Origin: Schistosoma haematobium
Taxonomy: Eukaryota; Platyhelminthes; Trematoda; Strigeidida; Schistosomatidae
DNA: 64,000 nt
NCBI RefSeq assembly: GCF_000699445.3
Contig: NC_067195.1
Location: 80,240,569 to 80,304,568 of the forward strand
Direction: 5' to 3'
Each line of letters starts with the position of its first letter. Within the stretch, counting starts at the first letter, position 1. This document shows, piece by piece, positions 33,965-45,355 of this stretch. The notes under the pieces were generated by a model. That model was given only the letters and a program-made list of their open reading frames with translations, was not told the DNA's origin and made no database searches. The position numbers were made by a program, and so were the translations under genes.

Positions 33965-35066
33965 GTCATCGTCAAAAAGGATGAACTGGAAAACACATAC
34001 AAACTGATCAACAACGTTTTCAACGACATCAAGTTTACAATGGAACAGGAGTCAAACAACCAACTAGCATTCTTGGATATATTGATCACTAGAACCGATA
34101 CAGGAAAACTGGAAACTCAAGTATATAGGAAACCGACCCATACAGATCAAATCCTCAATTACAACAGCAACAACCCAAGAGCTCACAAAATCAACTGCGT
34201 ACACACATTGTTCAAGAGGGCGAGGACACACTGCAGCACACTGGCAGCACGAAAAAATGAAGAGAAATACCTGAAGGACATATTTCAAAAGAACGGCTAC
34301 CCAATCAACTTCATCAAAAAGCACCAACGGCACACAGCATCAGAACCCAAATCAAGCACAAAAATCAACAAAAGGATCACCCTACCGTACATACAAGGAA
34401 TATCAGAAACCGCAACGAGACTGCTGAAAACCTTCGGGATAGGTGTGGCACACAAACCAACAAAATCATTACAATCAATCCTATGCAAACCAAAAGATGA
34501 AATAACAAAGGAAAACAAATCAAACATCATCTACAAAATAAATTGTACCAACTGCGACAAACACTACATCGGACAAAGCGGACGCCCCCTCCACCTACGC
34601 CTACATGAACATCAATTAGCAGTCAAACGCCATGATATCTCTTCACTTATATCAATACACGTGGATAACTACGGACATTCATTCGATTGGGAAAATGTAG
34701 AAATCTTAGACAGAGGAAACTCTAAAAACACCAGAGAATTTTTAGAAGCTTGGCACTCAGGTCAATCAGCAATCAACAAACATATTGAAATCAATCCAAT
34801 TTATCAACCAATCAGGAAAATCATGCATAAATATAGGAACAAAAATCAAACCAATGGGAGACATAACCAAAACAAAGAAGTAAACAATGATAAATTTAAG
34901 GTCAACGAGAACCAATCAACATCGGGGTGCACAGAACAAGCTGTGAAACACATATGGAGAAATTCGAACACTTCACTTCTATCTGAAGTTTGTGCTGATG
35001 ATGTCGTTCAGAAGAACGATGAAAGCTCCACGACCAAACCATCCAGCTCAGAGAACAAAACTCCGC
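33965..35066 (+). pseudogene. PLE1 plus copy: end of RT plus intact GIY-YIG endonuclease
   Basis: Starts just after the motif C aspartates (VIVKKDELENTYKL) and stays open through the endonuclease (IIYKINCTNCDKHYIGQSG) to the end of the arm, with no frameshift. The open frame extends left into antisense of the other copy and right into RTE-C sequence, so neither end is natural. It lacks the RT active site. Confidence 0.8.
34988..35039 (+). ncRNA. Hammerhead ribozyme, PLE1 type
   Basis: Inverted twin of 31893-31944 with the same core CTGATGA (34995-35001), stem II hairpin, GAAA (35021-35024), AGCT (35024-35027) and stem I pairing GTTT-GTG with CAC-GACC-AAAC. Cleavage expected after 35028. Confidence 0.7.
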
Positions 35067-35339
35067 CAATCTTTCTGTTATATATTACGACCTCTGAATT
35101 AACTACTTTTATAAATCCGGTGTCTATCTTGTTGTGCTAATGAGGTATGGCAACTTGTACCGATGCATATATGTGCCTGATCGTACGTTGTAGCTGACTG
35201 ACTGACTGATTTCCCATCTTATGTTGAGCGTTGAGTACAATCTAGAGAGACATTGATCCGTTCAAAATTTGAATCAATATTTAGGAAAGTAGCACATTGA
35301 AATGTATTTCATATATTTGAAAATTTTAGAGACAAATAA

Positions 35340-35561
35340 GTGAAATGTTATGTTATCATCATTGTTCGCCTATGGTTAATGATAAATATAAGAAAGTTGG
35401 AAACGATAGATAAATGGGTTGAACCTAGATTCTATACTGTAGGAATTGATGCCTTACCCCACAAGATTGAAAACGCGTTATCATTAAATGATTTATTGGA
35501 AAATATTACCAATGACTTATTTAAACAATGGGGTTATTGGTCTTCGAGACAGCTTATTTAA
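35340..35561 (+). other. Open stretch of unknown origin
   Basis: A frame whose last 60 codons (KLETIDKWVEPRFYTVGIDA to WGYWSSRQLI, then stop) look coding in composition. AATATAAG at about 35391 could be a 3' splice site, but the phase does not fit a direct join to the DEG/ENaC exon. It may be the last exon of a host gene or a decayed repeat. Not recognised. Confidence 0.25.
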
Positions 35562-35741
35562 TTACATTACCAAATTATTATCATGAATATCTTTAGTCAT
35601 AATTTTACATTTATATATTTCTAATAGTCTATCTGGATTGGAGTCACATTTGTAATCATCTAAATAAAAAGTCAGAATATTGGAAAAAGTAAATGAAATA
35701 AAACCGAAGCAATTTTATGATCTCGTTTACACCATAATAAC

Positions 35742-36045
35742 TTACTTACTTATGCCTGTTACTCTCAATGGAGAATAGGCCGCCAACCAACATTGTCCAA
35801 CCCACTCTGTACTGGGCCTTCCTTTCCAGTTATATCCAATCATTATTCATTCTTCTCATGTCTGTCTCCATTCCTCGGCGCAATGTGTTCTTTAGTCTTC
35901 CTCTTCTCCTTTGACCTTGAGGATTCCTTGTGAGGGCTTTTATTATGATGCAGTTAGGTGTTTTCCTCAATATGTGATCTATCCACTTCTAGCACTTCTT
36001 CCTGATTTCTTCCTCCACTGAGATTTGATTTACTGTATTGGCTTG
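35742..36045 (-). pseudogene. RTE-B 3' end fragment
   Basis: Minus strand from the ACTTACTTACTT tail through decayed codons for the last ~90 residues (relatives of [13 protein letters not shown] and the ALTWNPQG-type motif). Confidence 0.7.
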
Positions 36046-36151
36046 CTAATTATTTATTTCTATAAATTACAATATTTTTAAAAATACCAAAAGTTTCAAA
36101 ACATTGAGGATATCTATAAATTATTACAGTATATTGACAGCAGATTAACAA

Positions 36152-36500
36152 ACACTTACTTACTTATGCCTGTTAGTCCTCTTCAATGAACATAGGCCGC
36201 TCATCAGCATTCTCCATCCAACTCTATCCTGAGAAATCCTTTCCAGTTGCTATTCATCTAATTCTCGACACAGTGTGTTCATTTGGTCTTCCTCTTTACA
36301 GTTTTTTTCATGATTTCAAGTTAGTGCTTGCCTCGTAAGACAGTTCGATGATTTCCTCAATGTGTTTGATCCACTTCCAACGTCTTTTCCTAATTTCCTC
36401 TTCAGATCGAAACTGGTTTGTTCTCTTCCACAATAGGCTGTTACTGATGGTATCCGGTGAATGGACATTCAATATCTTGCGAAGAAAATTGTTTATTGAG
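36152..36500 (-). pseudogene. RTE-A 3' end fragment
   Basis: Minus strand, tail ACTTACTTACTT at 36154-36165, then decayed codons matching the RTE-A C-terminus up to the region of [15 protein letters not shown]. 5'-truncated near 36500. Confidence 0.7.
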
Positions 36501-36504
36501 AATT

Positions 36505-37680
36505 TTTAACTTATAGTCAAGTAAATGAGGTACAACTGAAGTAACGTGAGAGGTATTAGGATAGAAATATTGTTCTGTATAAGATGTTGGCAGATACTTC
36601 AAATATGAAACAATAACTACTATATAGCTAACTGTAATAAAAGGGATTTAAAATAACGTATTACATCAAAACAAAACAAAAATCGTATTTTCAAAGGTTT
36701 CTTTATCTCACTATGTTCGATGCCGGTTAAATAGCATCAACGTCAAGGTCTTACGGTGAGAGTTCCATTTTCGACATCTTTATGAACTCATACTTCTATA
36801 GGTAACCATTCAAGGACAGGAAAATTGTACAGTGACCATTTACCTAACCTCAGTGTAACATCTAAACAATAAGATTGAGACTGTTAGGCGAAGAAAATTC
36901 TATTTTTCGACGATAGAAGTAGAGGAATTATTGACTGATTTATATTTACCTTTAAATATACATTTTAGTAAAAACCACGCTTTTAGCAACTCCATGGGAT
37001 CAAGTATACTAGAAGATATACATTAAGTTAACTGAGACTTGTTGTTTATCCTTGACATGTCTTTAAATCTGATACCTACTGATGAATAAAATCCGTAGTC
37101 CCAACTATTTCGATGATTAGTTTGTCAAAATCTTTGCAGATGTATTCCGCCTAAATTCATTGTTCATAAACGGAACTACTTTGGTACTGCAGATGTTTTT
37201 CACTTGAAGGTTTTAGCCCAGGCAACTATCAATGAACCTGGAATTATTCATTTATTCGTCGACTATATCTTTTGTGCAGTTTTTACTAGCTCTCGAGGAC
37301 TGAAAAAAACATTATTAAGTTGCTCTTTCAGTTTAATTGAACATAAATATTGGCATTCATATATTGCTTGTTTCAGATTGAGTTTCCTATCCATCGCTTT
37401 TTGTAAAGAGTGATGTCCCATCAGCTTTTTAGCATAACATTATGGAGGAAGTGAAATTCTACGTTCACCTTTAAGTTCTTTCTCTATTTTAATGAAATAA
37501 CTGGTCACTAATAAGATATTTGTGTTTACTTAATTATAAATAATATGAAAAACTATACAACTAATTTTTTGACAACAAGCTTAAATTATAAACAACACAC
37601 AAATAAAACATGACATTTTGTATTATGATTCATTTGACATGATCTAAAATCGTTTATTTTTAGTGTCAGAAAGAAATGAC
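36505..37680. other. No recognised gene
   Basis: Somewhat GC-richer around 36720-37450 with short open stretches on both strands but no motif or splice-bounded exon I can support. Possibly an old retroelement. Confidence 0.3.
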
Positions 37681-37682
37681 AT

Positions 37683-37955
37683 GTCACTCAATTTCGTGGA
37701 TTAGTTGAAGTTAGACATTAACACCATTCGATGACGACCGGTTCATTGGTCTAGAGGTTAAGCGTTCGCACGCAAAATCGATAAGTCCTGGGTTGAAATC
37801 TCGAGATGCGGTATCGTGGATGTGCACTGCTGTTTTACAATAGGATGAAGAAGCAGTTCAGTACTTCCAGGTTTTCCATAGTGATCTAGCTTCAATTAAT
37901 TCATGATCTCAACTATTGAAATCGCCATGATATCCACAAAACCCCTTCTGATACC
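37683..37955 (+). repeat. SINE-A copy, sub-family shared with 43045-43342
   Basis: tRNA-like region and full tail (CCACAAAACCCCTTCTGATA) present. From GTGGATTAGTTGAAG to GTATCGTGGATGTGCA it appears identical over about 125 bases to the copy at 43 kb. The hammerhead is disrupted (CTGCTGTTTTACAATAGGAT). Confidence 0.85.
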
Positions 37956-38066
37956 TGATATTTTCTTTTGATAATATTTTTGTAGGGAAATTTTTGCAAC
38001 ATTACCTGTATTAGCTGTAACCCACTGAAGGATTTTAGACTATCTTTTAAATTGAAATGACGAACA

Positions 38067-38225
38067 GATGGAAGTTACAAGACCATTGAAACTATAAAAG
38101 CACTGGAGAGTCGTTTCATCCTAGGATGGGATTTCTCAACACTAGGCATTGACAATCTCTCAACCGGAAATCGGATCTAGGACCTTCAGTCTTGCATGTG
38201 AACGGCTAACCTATAGACCACCGGG
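38067..38225 (-). repeat. SINE-A, diverged fragment
   Basis: Minus strand; recognisable hammerhead flank (AAAGCACTGGAGAGTCGTTT) and a B-box-like remnant (CGGATCTAGGACC), many changes. Confidence 0.6.
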
Positions 38226-38554
38226 ATGGGATTAGGTAGCGTACAAGTTCAACTCCAGTCAACGTTTGGTGTAAGGAGCTAAAATTTTTATTACACAACT
38301 AAATGCTATTTGTGTTCATAGAATTATTATCATTATTATTATTAATTGCTTTACCCAATATTCTATACTTGATACAATATATAATTCTCAGCATAAGGTA
38401 TTTGAACACGTTTTTATTACAAGAATAGAAAGAAAGTGGAAGCAACATATATACATAAGTTAAGTAGATAAATTACCTGGAACCAAATGAAATCGTTTTT
38501 TTTAAGACTTGAATCTGTACAACTTTTTAATTAGAAACATGTTTAAGAATAAGT

Positions 38555-39900
38555 GTTGACTAGGTCTGCTCTAACAACCTGTTCATCCTATAGTATATTT
38601 GCTAAATATGGTAATGTAGAGCTTTTATACCTCTGCTTGCGTGAATGGATTCTAATGTATTGACGTCTCGTTCAACCAGAAGGTATAATAGAAGAAAGCT
38701 ATGATTGAAGTGGATGATTAGTATCTGAGAAGATAACACCTGCCTGGAGTTTACAGACCTCAAAAGATTCACCACACACCCTGTTAATTGCCTTCAGCAC
38801 TCTCCTCAATACAGCAGTCGTTTCTCAAAAACCCGGAAAATAATAATAGAGAACAGTAAAGAATAATAAGTAATATGCACGAATTAACAAACTTTAAGAG
38901 TAAATGTTGAGTAATTCCAAAAGCATGCAGCCTTTTTATGTAGTAAGTCAGACGGAAAACCTACACCGAAATAAAAGAATTTTGACACTGTTTACCAAAG
39001 TTTCTCTAATAGTACAAGTTTTATGAGATTCCAACAAAGTGATTAGGTGCTGTTCATGTCTCAGGCTAAAATTAACAGTTTGATAGATTATTGTGAGACC
39101 ATTAAAATCAGACCATCATTCAAAACGAGACAATAACTCATTCATTTCAAGGGGGTCTGAAGAGGTAGAAATCAGCATACATACAGTGAGATCGTCTGCA
39201 TATTTAATAAAAGTGTTTTCTATGGAAGATGACAGACCATGAAGAAATACAAAGAAAAGCAGATAGGAATGAACAACCTCTTTGTGGTACACCTTCATGA
39301 GACAGTAAGGGTGTCCAAAAGTTCCCTCTAAATACAGTGTAATATACTCTTCCAGAGAGATAGGAACATAGCCAGTTGGTTATCTAGCTGTCATTGTTGA
39401 CGCCGGTTGACATGTTCAGTAGAAGTTGTCTTGGAATAGAGTCAAAGGCAAGAGGCACATCGAATCTATTTCTTACCCTTTCCCATACTAAACACTATAT
39501 TATGATGCAGAAAAACGGAAGCATTTAAGGTGATTCTTTTGCATTTGTAAGCAAACTGAAATGGATCGGCGTACTCTCTTGATGAAGGTTGAAGTAGGAA
39601 AAACAATAATTTTTCCATTGTTTTGAGAAAAGGTAAAGTTATTGTTATGCATTTAAATTTCAGATTCCTATAGCCTGATACTTTCTTAGATATTGTGGTT
39701 ATCTTTATCTTTCTCGACATTTTCAGTATAAGATTATTTGAGGGAAGATCTGTCAAAGATGCTCATGAGTGGATAACACGGAAACCCAGCAAACTTCTTT
39801 AAAAGGAGGTTTAGGATTTCATCAGGTCTAAAACATTGGGACGAATTAAGTAACAGAAGACATTTTCGGATATCAGTTTCAGTGAAAATTGATTCTGTAT
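38555..39900 (-). pseudogene. CR1-like non-LTR retrotransposon, RT and C-terminal remnants
   Basis: The minus strand carries short stretches in order: TMEKLLFFLLQPSSREYADP and FQFAYKCKR, then LPSSIENTFIKYADDLTVCM-like RT motif C (the YADD site is intact). Scattered codons of a C-terminal domain follow (RRVLKAINRVCG, PLQS, PSGTRRQYIRIH), down to about 38555. Stops and frameshifts throughout make it dead. The CR1/jockey-type call rests on the YADD motif and its context; it is unlike the RTE copies. Confidence 0.7.
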
Positions 39901-40194
39901 TTCATTGATCAATAGCATCACTTTAAGTGATTGAATTATTTAATGTAAAAAAATATCTGCCTCATTGTTTTATAGATAAATATTGACTGGTGTTTATAGA
40001 CATTTCAGTAACACGTCAACGAGTTTGAAGCCTAGGCGACAACAGTTGTATATATTTGTTATTATTTAGTGCTATCTGGATCCTAATAAGTCTTTGTTTG
40101 ATGCTACCAATTATTCTAGATGAAAACCATTCTACTTTTCACATTATTTGAAATTGTAGTTATGAACTACTGAACTCCGACTTATTCTTTTTTG

Positions 40195-40357
40195 ATTAAG
40201 ATCATGAACTGATTGATGTTAGGCCACCTTTGGAAACCTGGAAGCACTGGACGGCCGTTTCGTCCTATTGCGGGACTCCTCAGCAGTGCGCATCCACGAT
40301 CCCGCGAGCGAGATTCGAACCCAGGGCCTTCAGTCTCGCGCGCGAACGCCTAACCTA
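40195..40357 (-). repeat. SINE-A fragment with the best-preserved ribozyme
   Basis: Minus strand from the tRNA-like head (AGGTTAGGCGTTCGCGCGCG; GGTTCGAATCTCG) through the hammerhead and into the tail, ending near 40195. Confidence 0.85.
40244..40289 (-). ncRNA. Hammerhead ribozyme, SINE-A type, all helices intact
   Basis: Stem I GCACTG/CAGTGC (six pairs), core CTGAGGA, stem II GTCC-CGCAATA-GGAC (four pairs), GAAAC, stem III as the palindrome ACGGCCGT, cleavage site GTC. Every conserved core base is present; variable position 7 is G. The palindromic stem III without a loop is like that of Sm-alpha and favours action as a dimer. Confidence 0.8.
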
Positions 40358-40737
40358 CTTATTCGTTGATGAGTGTTTAGTTTGAGACAAAACGTATAGA
40401 TGTTGTAGCAAATTTTAGCTGAGAAATGCTTAGTTATTCTAAGTTAGTCGGAATCAACTGTCTACTTGTTTAATGTTTTAAATGATTCATCATTTAAATT
40501 TCAATATTTAACGATTGTTAGCAGTAATAGGTAAGTAGAAACGTTAAAATTGATAAATATGAAATGACAAAATGAAAATTCAATTTCAATAATTTAATCA
40601 AAAAAATACACATAAAAAGTTGGCAGAAAATGGTATTTTAAGTTGTAGGATTAACTCTGTTTGTAATTAGTTATCAATAAGTCTTTAAGTAGTAAGGGAC
40701 AATCATACAATGATTACAAATAAAAACGTTTCAGTGT

Positions 40738-40885
40738 AAGTTAGACCAACCTGGGAAACCTGGAAATACCGGATGTCGGTTTCGTTCTCAATAGTGCTCA
40801 TCCACGATTCCGCTCTCGAGATTCGAACCCAGAGCCTTTGGTTTCTTGCGCGAACGCTTAACCTCTAGACTACTGAGCTGGTATC
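40738..40885 (-). repeat. SINE-A fragment, ribozyme partly deleted
   Basis: Minus strand; A-box-like CAGTAGTCTAGAGGTTAAG and B-box-like GGGTTCGAATCTCG are clear, but stem II and half of the core are missing. Confidence 0.75.
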
Positions 40886-40989
40886 AAAAGATATTAAGTA
40901 TCTCCTACTTGTTTGAATTTAATGTATGTAAAATTTCTTCGACACGAATGAATAAACGATAATCCTAAAACAGACATACAACCGTAATT

Positions 40990-41835
40990 TATTTATTTAT
41001 TTGAACACATAATTATTGGTACAAAGGGGCACCGAATACATGCTTGCCACATAAGTTACTTGATTTCTGTGAGAGCTGGGATACTCACAATTGACTGATC
41101 ACTAGGTGGTGCTATCGACCAAGTTACAATGTGGCCACTAGTCTAGGTGACTCGACATTACTTGCACTGTATTGAGATTAGATGGTGGTTGGAGGTGGTC
41201 GACAGGAAATTCTGGACTTAGGTTTCGTGCTACTTGGCACTCGTCAGTAAGGTGTACCTGTAATCTTGAAGGAACTAGTGCTCCCTAACAGATTCGATCC
41301 CGTGTAACCCAGCTTTACATTCAGAGACGTTATCACTAGGCTATCCGGGCCGTGACCGACCTCTTGTAGGACTGAGATGTAATCACAATTGATTGATCAC
41401 TGGGTGATGATCAAGTCCTTCTTAGTGCTGGGATACTGCCCGGGTGTCCAAACCGAAGCAGATGGTTTTCTTAGGGGGCCATACACGGAGCCTTTGACCT
41501 GACGGTCTAACTCACAAGCAATGTCAGGAGATACAGTCTCATGGTAGCCGGTGACCAACGATTGATTCATACACCACATCCCTTCAGGACCCAAGAGCCC
41601 ATGTACATCATTGGTTTGGAATCAGGGTTTTCCAACTTCCCACCAACGCGGTTAAAGTACCGGACATTCGCTTTTCGTCGTCCTCTCAATTTCGTAAACA
41701 ACAGTAATGCCACGAGAAGGTAATAAGTAGAACTTCCCTGGCAGTGGCTGTATACATGTGGTCATTTGAAAGCATTTCAACAGAGAGATAGATAAAACTG
41801 ACTCTCCCCACCCTCGGCCATACCAGAGCATTTAG
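40990..41835 (-). repeat. SINE-C composite: tRNA-like head, hammerhead and AAAT-repeat tail
   Basis: On the minus strand, a 5' block (41835-41425) is shared with 13500-13972. Next come a tRNA-like segment (GCCCGGATAGCCTAGTGATA, A-box-like; GGGATCGAATC, B-box-like), a hammerhead, a body shared with 26478-26665, and a tail ending in repeated AAAT at about 40990. The tRNA-ribozyme part is flanked by related blocks (GTATCCCAGC and GTGATCA-TCAATTGTGA on both sides), so it may be an inserted or tandem unit. Confidence 0.7.
41202..41261 (-). ncRNA. Hammerhead ribozyme, SINE-C type, core CUGACGA
   Basis: Minus strand: outer stem I ACAGG/CCTGT, core CTGACGA, stem II GTGC-CAAGTA-GCAC (four perfect pairs), GAAAC, stem III ACCTAAGT (imperfect palindrome), then the cleavage-type C. 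Stem II differs from the Sm-alpha GTCC/GGAC with both sides changed, a sign of compensated pairing. Pairing right next to the core in stem I is poor. Confidence 0.6.
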
Positions 41836-42279
41836 TGGTATACATCCGTAATATCCATATCATTTCATGTTAATAACTCAGAAAAAAATTGTTGTTATTA
41901 CAGTAACATCATTCTGACGAATGAAACCCATAGAAAACAACTTCGCTCATTTAAATTCTATTTAAGAAAAAACAAACAAACATTTTGTATCATGAAGAAA
42001 CGATGAAAATAGAGAATCAAATCAAAATTCTTTTCTTTTTCTTTCAATAATTTTTTAATTCAATGATAAGAATAGGAGTGATTCATTTGTCGTTCAGTTT
42101 TGAATGTTTATTCGCTTGTTTCTCCGTTTGTTTGTTTGTTTAAGTTATATAATTAGTGAAAAAGAAAACAAGAAGAAGAAGAAAAAAAACTAAATCTTGA
42201 ATAAATTATTTTTTGTTTTTTTTTGGGGAATCAGTGTAAATATTCAATTTTTGTAAAGGAATGGATGGAAACAATTTTT

Positions 42280-42305
42280 GTTTGTTTGTTTGTTTGTTTG
42301 TTTAT
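42280..42305 (+). repeat. (TTTG)n microsatellite
   Basis: About six GTTT units in a row. Confidence 0.9.
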
Positions 42306-42449
42306 GATCTGTAAGAATGATGGAAAACTACTGGAACTTACTGATTAAATAGTTTGGGATTTTGATTATGTAATGAGAGGGTTTCATGTTTTTGATTATT
42401 GATCAATTGAATATAATCACATTCACTTATAAATAGTTGACAGTTTGAG

Positions 42450-42656
42450 ATGATGGTAAAGATTTGTAGCTCAGATGGATGCTTTTGATGGAGTTTTGTT
42501 CTCTGAGCTCGACGATTCGGTCATGGAACTTTCATTGTTCTTCTGAACGACATAATCAGCTCAAACTTTAGATAGAAGTGAAGTGTTCGAATTTCTCCAT
42601 ATGTGGTTCACAGCTTGTCCTGTAGACCTTGATTTTGATTGGTTCTTGTTGACCGT
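42450..42656 (-). repeat. PLE1 3' terminal fragment
   Basis: Matches 31829-32040, with a hammerhead at 42514-42566 whose core is CTGATTA (G8 changed to T), so probably inactive. Ends where homology stops after TTGTTGACCGTT. Confidence 0.75.
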
Positions 42657-42817
42657 TCTTGTTAACAGTTTGTCATGAATATAAACACTGAGAAAATGAA
42701 GTCTAGTGTGTTGTGAAGAAAACTCATTAAACATATTACTGGAATAAGAAAAGAAAAACCAATTAGGATAAATAACAGTGAATAGCTATTGAGAACGTCT
42801 TCTTGTATTATATTTAT

Positions 42818-43342
42818 TTTTAATAGTTGAGAACACGAATTAATTGAAGCTATTTCACAATAGACTTAGTTGAACTCTACTGGTCACTGCTTTTCACTAG
42901 AAATCCAGGAAACACACCTTCTGATATTAATCAATATATGCTCATTAGTGACTGTCTTCAAAAGGTATTTCCTGGAGTTCTGATGAGAAGCACTGACTAG
43001 TGGAGTTCAATCAGGTCTTTTGTAAGATAGTAACTCAATGAAGACTAAGGTGGATGTGTCGCTCAATTTCGTGGATTAGTTGAAGTTAGACATTAACACC
43101 ATTCGATGACGACCGGTTCATTGGTCTAGAGGTTAAGCGTTCGCACGCAAAATCGATAAGTCCTGGGTTGAAATCTCGAGATGCGGTATCGTGGATGTGC
43201 ATTGGGGAGGAGTCCCATAGTAGTATAAAGAGGCCGTCCAATACTCCCAGTTTTTCCATAGTGATCTAGCTTCAATTAATTCATGATCTCAACTATTGAA
43301 ATTACTATAATATCCACAAAAACTCTTCTGATACTTATATTT
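42818..43342 (+). repeat. SINE-A: inverted fragment 42818-42912 then full plus copy 42913-43342
   Basis: A minus-strand body fragment runs into a full-length plus copy that begins CTTCTGATATTAATCAATAT and ends CTTCTGATACTTATA, so the same TTCTGATA motif lies at both ends. tRNA-like boxes are present. The ribozyme is broken at the core (TTGGGGAGGAGTCCC, GTATAAAGAGG). Confidence 0.85.
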
Positions 43343-43344
43343 AT

Positions 43345-44030
43345 TTACCTGTAAAGTGTTAAATGTGTTTGAGAATAAAATTTCTCTTAATACTGCATAT
43401 TTCCTATTGAGAATTTCTTATTTTGAATAAAAACACATTATGTAATAACATGAACTGATAGTATGATGATAGGTGTATTAATAATAATAAGAAAAATAAA
43501 GACTTGAATGAAGGTTACAGAATAGGAGATAAGTCAAAACTTAGAATATTCATCTTTAGATATTGTTAAAATTACATTATAAGAAGTGTTCAGATAATTA
43601 TATTATCAAAAGAGTGTTAAGAAAAACTAACGTACAAAGGTTATGGAAGTTAGTTACAATAATTGAAATATTGATAATTATGGTAAGTAAACTTATTTGT
43701 TAAGCCTTATTCGACTAAGTAAGGTAAAGAGGTGGTATAAATTAGTTCTAAATGCATAGATTAGGGTTGTAGATTTAAATCTAAACAGTTATTACTTTTT
43801 CCTTGAAAATGTTTGGACCAGATTGCCAGGTGAAACGTTGGATTTACTTCAAATTCTTTCGCTAAGATTTTACAAATACATTTTTCCTCTTTAAAGTTAT
43901 TACTTTTATTTCTACTTCTACTACTACTACCATTATTACTAATCGTACTGAAAATGAATTTCCACATACTACTAAGTGAATTGTGATTGATCATTTATGA
44001 AATGATTTGACTAACATACTATTTTAAGAT
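43345..44030. other. A+T-rich stretch without recognised genes
   Basis: No supported gene or repeat. Confidence 0.35.
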
Positions 44031-44035
44031 AAATT

Positions 44036-44350
44036 TAACAGTTGAACTCACGAGTTGATCTAAGCTAGACCACCATTGAAAACCTGGAAGCAGTTGACGA
44101 CTGCTTTATCCTAGTATGATACTTTCAACAGTGCGCATCCACACTCCAACACATAAGACTCGGATCTAGGACCTTGAGTCTCGCACGCAAAAGCTTAACA
44201 TTTAGACCACTGAGCCAACATTCAACAGTGTTCTTGCTTAACTTTAATCGACTCATGATCTTGCTCAACTATTCATCCGTTGTCTGAGGTAGACAGTTAT
44301 CTCACACTTGACACGGAATGAACTCAACTGGTTACAGTTTCTTTTGAGAT
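44036..44350 (-). repeat. SINE-A, diverged
   Basis: Minus strand with recognisable tRNA-like boxes (AGTGGTCTAAATGTTAAG) and 5' body; hammerhead core lost. Confidence 0.7.
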
Positions 44351-44526
44351 AATCAATAATATCAAATAGCCTGGATTTCTATTCAGTATCTTTCACTCAT
44401 TTTTTCATGGTTATGATAGGGTTTGTACAAAATTGAATATTTTTCAGTAGAAAAACTTGTTTAAAATCTACTTTTTATTCGTAATTAAACTTAATAGCTT
44501 ACCATTCCCTTGAAATAATATCAGAA

Positions 44527-44995
44527 ACGGCAGATATCATATGTGAATATCCTGAACTTCTGACTTTACCAATCCATGAATTTAGACAGCTCCTAATTTT
44601 GTGTTTCAAAAAACATATAATTTCAATTCAACAATGTGTTGTACGGCCAAACTGATAGAGTAGCCATGGGTAATCCTTTGGGTCCAATTCTGGTCAACGT
44701 ATTTATGGGAAACCTGGAACAGCAGAAGTTTAAGCACGTAATAGATGGAACTACATTCTACTGCAGATATATTGATGACACATTTTTCGTCTGCAACGAT
44801 CACAAGTACTTCATGAACCTAATCAATCAGTTTAATAAAACACACAAGGATATAGCTTTTACTATGAAACATGAAGTAGAAAGTAAATCTCATTTCCTAG
44901 ATAATGGAATCAGATGAATATCAGATGGCACATTACAAAGATCCATTCACTGCAAAAATATGTGAAGTGGAATTCATCTCAATTACTACAGATTA
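44527..44995 (+). pseudogene. Penelope-like RT fragment (PLE3 lineage)
   Basis: Plus-strand codons give TLPIHEFRQLLILCF, YGQTDRVAMGNPLGPILVN (motif B), FMGNLEQQKF and FYCRYIDDTFFVC (motif C, YIDD). A C-terminal part follows (SHFLDNGIR, then after a stop ISDGTLQRSIHCKN) that lines up with the start of the PLE3 remnant. N-terminal motifs and EN are absent. Dead. Confidence 0.8.
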
Positions 44996-45164
44996 AAATG
45001 AAAGTTACAAGTTAAATTTGATGGATTCAAATGAGAAAATTCTCTTTTGAAAAAGAAATTGTTAGAAGAATATTCTAATGATTGTTTATCTAAGTGCCTA
45101 TATTGATTGATCGTTAAGCACTGATGTTTGTCATGTTTTTCTAGTCAATATCTCTGATAAAATT

Positions 45165-45355
45165 ATATTGATCAAGTCACAATGTGGTTACTAAACTAAA
45201 TGCTTAAATATATTGCATCAATTATATCTCGATGTTAAGCGTTGAAAGTAACTAGGAGGGAAGCCTGAATCTAGGTGTTGTGTCATTTGATACATACTTT
45301 TAAGATCTATCTTCATCCTCGAGAAAACTAACACTCCTCGTTAAGTTAGAACCCA
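45165..45355 (-). repeat. SINE-C, strongly decayed copy
   Basis: Diverged match to the 41110-41290 region in the same orientation (blocks such as AGTCACAATGTGG and GCCTGAATCTAGG). Confidence 0.5.

Larger units (their letters stand above)
31826..35066 (-). mobile_element. Penelope-like element PLE1: two 5'-truncated copies joined head to head
   Basis: A minus-strand copy (33962-31826) carries RT, endonuclease and 3' terminus. A plus-strand copy (33965-35066) begins inside RT motif C and carries the rest. Arms 31873-32966 and 33965-35066 are nearly identical inverted repeats of about 1.1 kb. Each arm contains a hammerhead. The plus copy lacks the last ~45 bases of the terminus. One target duplication encloses both copies, so they inserted as a unit. 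Confidence 0.85.
31718..35205 (+). pseudogene. RTE-C 3' UTR interrupted by PLE1
   Basis: 31718-31825 and 35067-35205 are the two halves of an RTE-C 3' UTR (compare 51219-51462), ending GCTGACTGACTGACT. CAATCTTTCT is repeated at 31812-31821 and 35067-35076, a target duplication of at least 10 bases around the inserted PLE1. Confidence 0.8.

Noticed and set aside
35340..35561. Second exon of the DEG/ENaC gene
   Set aside because: The likely splice site gives the wrong phase for the first exon, no Cys-rich ectodomain or TM2 motif is present, and the frame ends after 60 residues.
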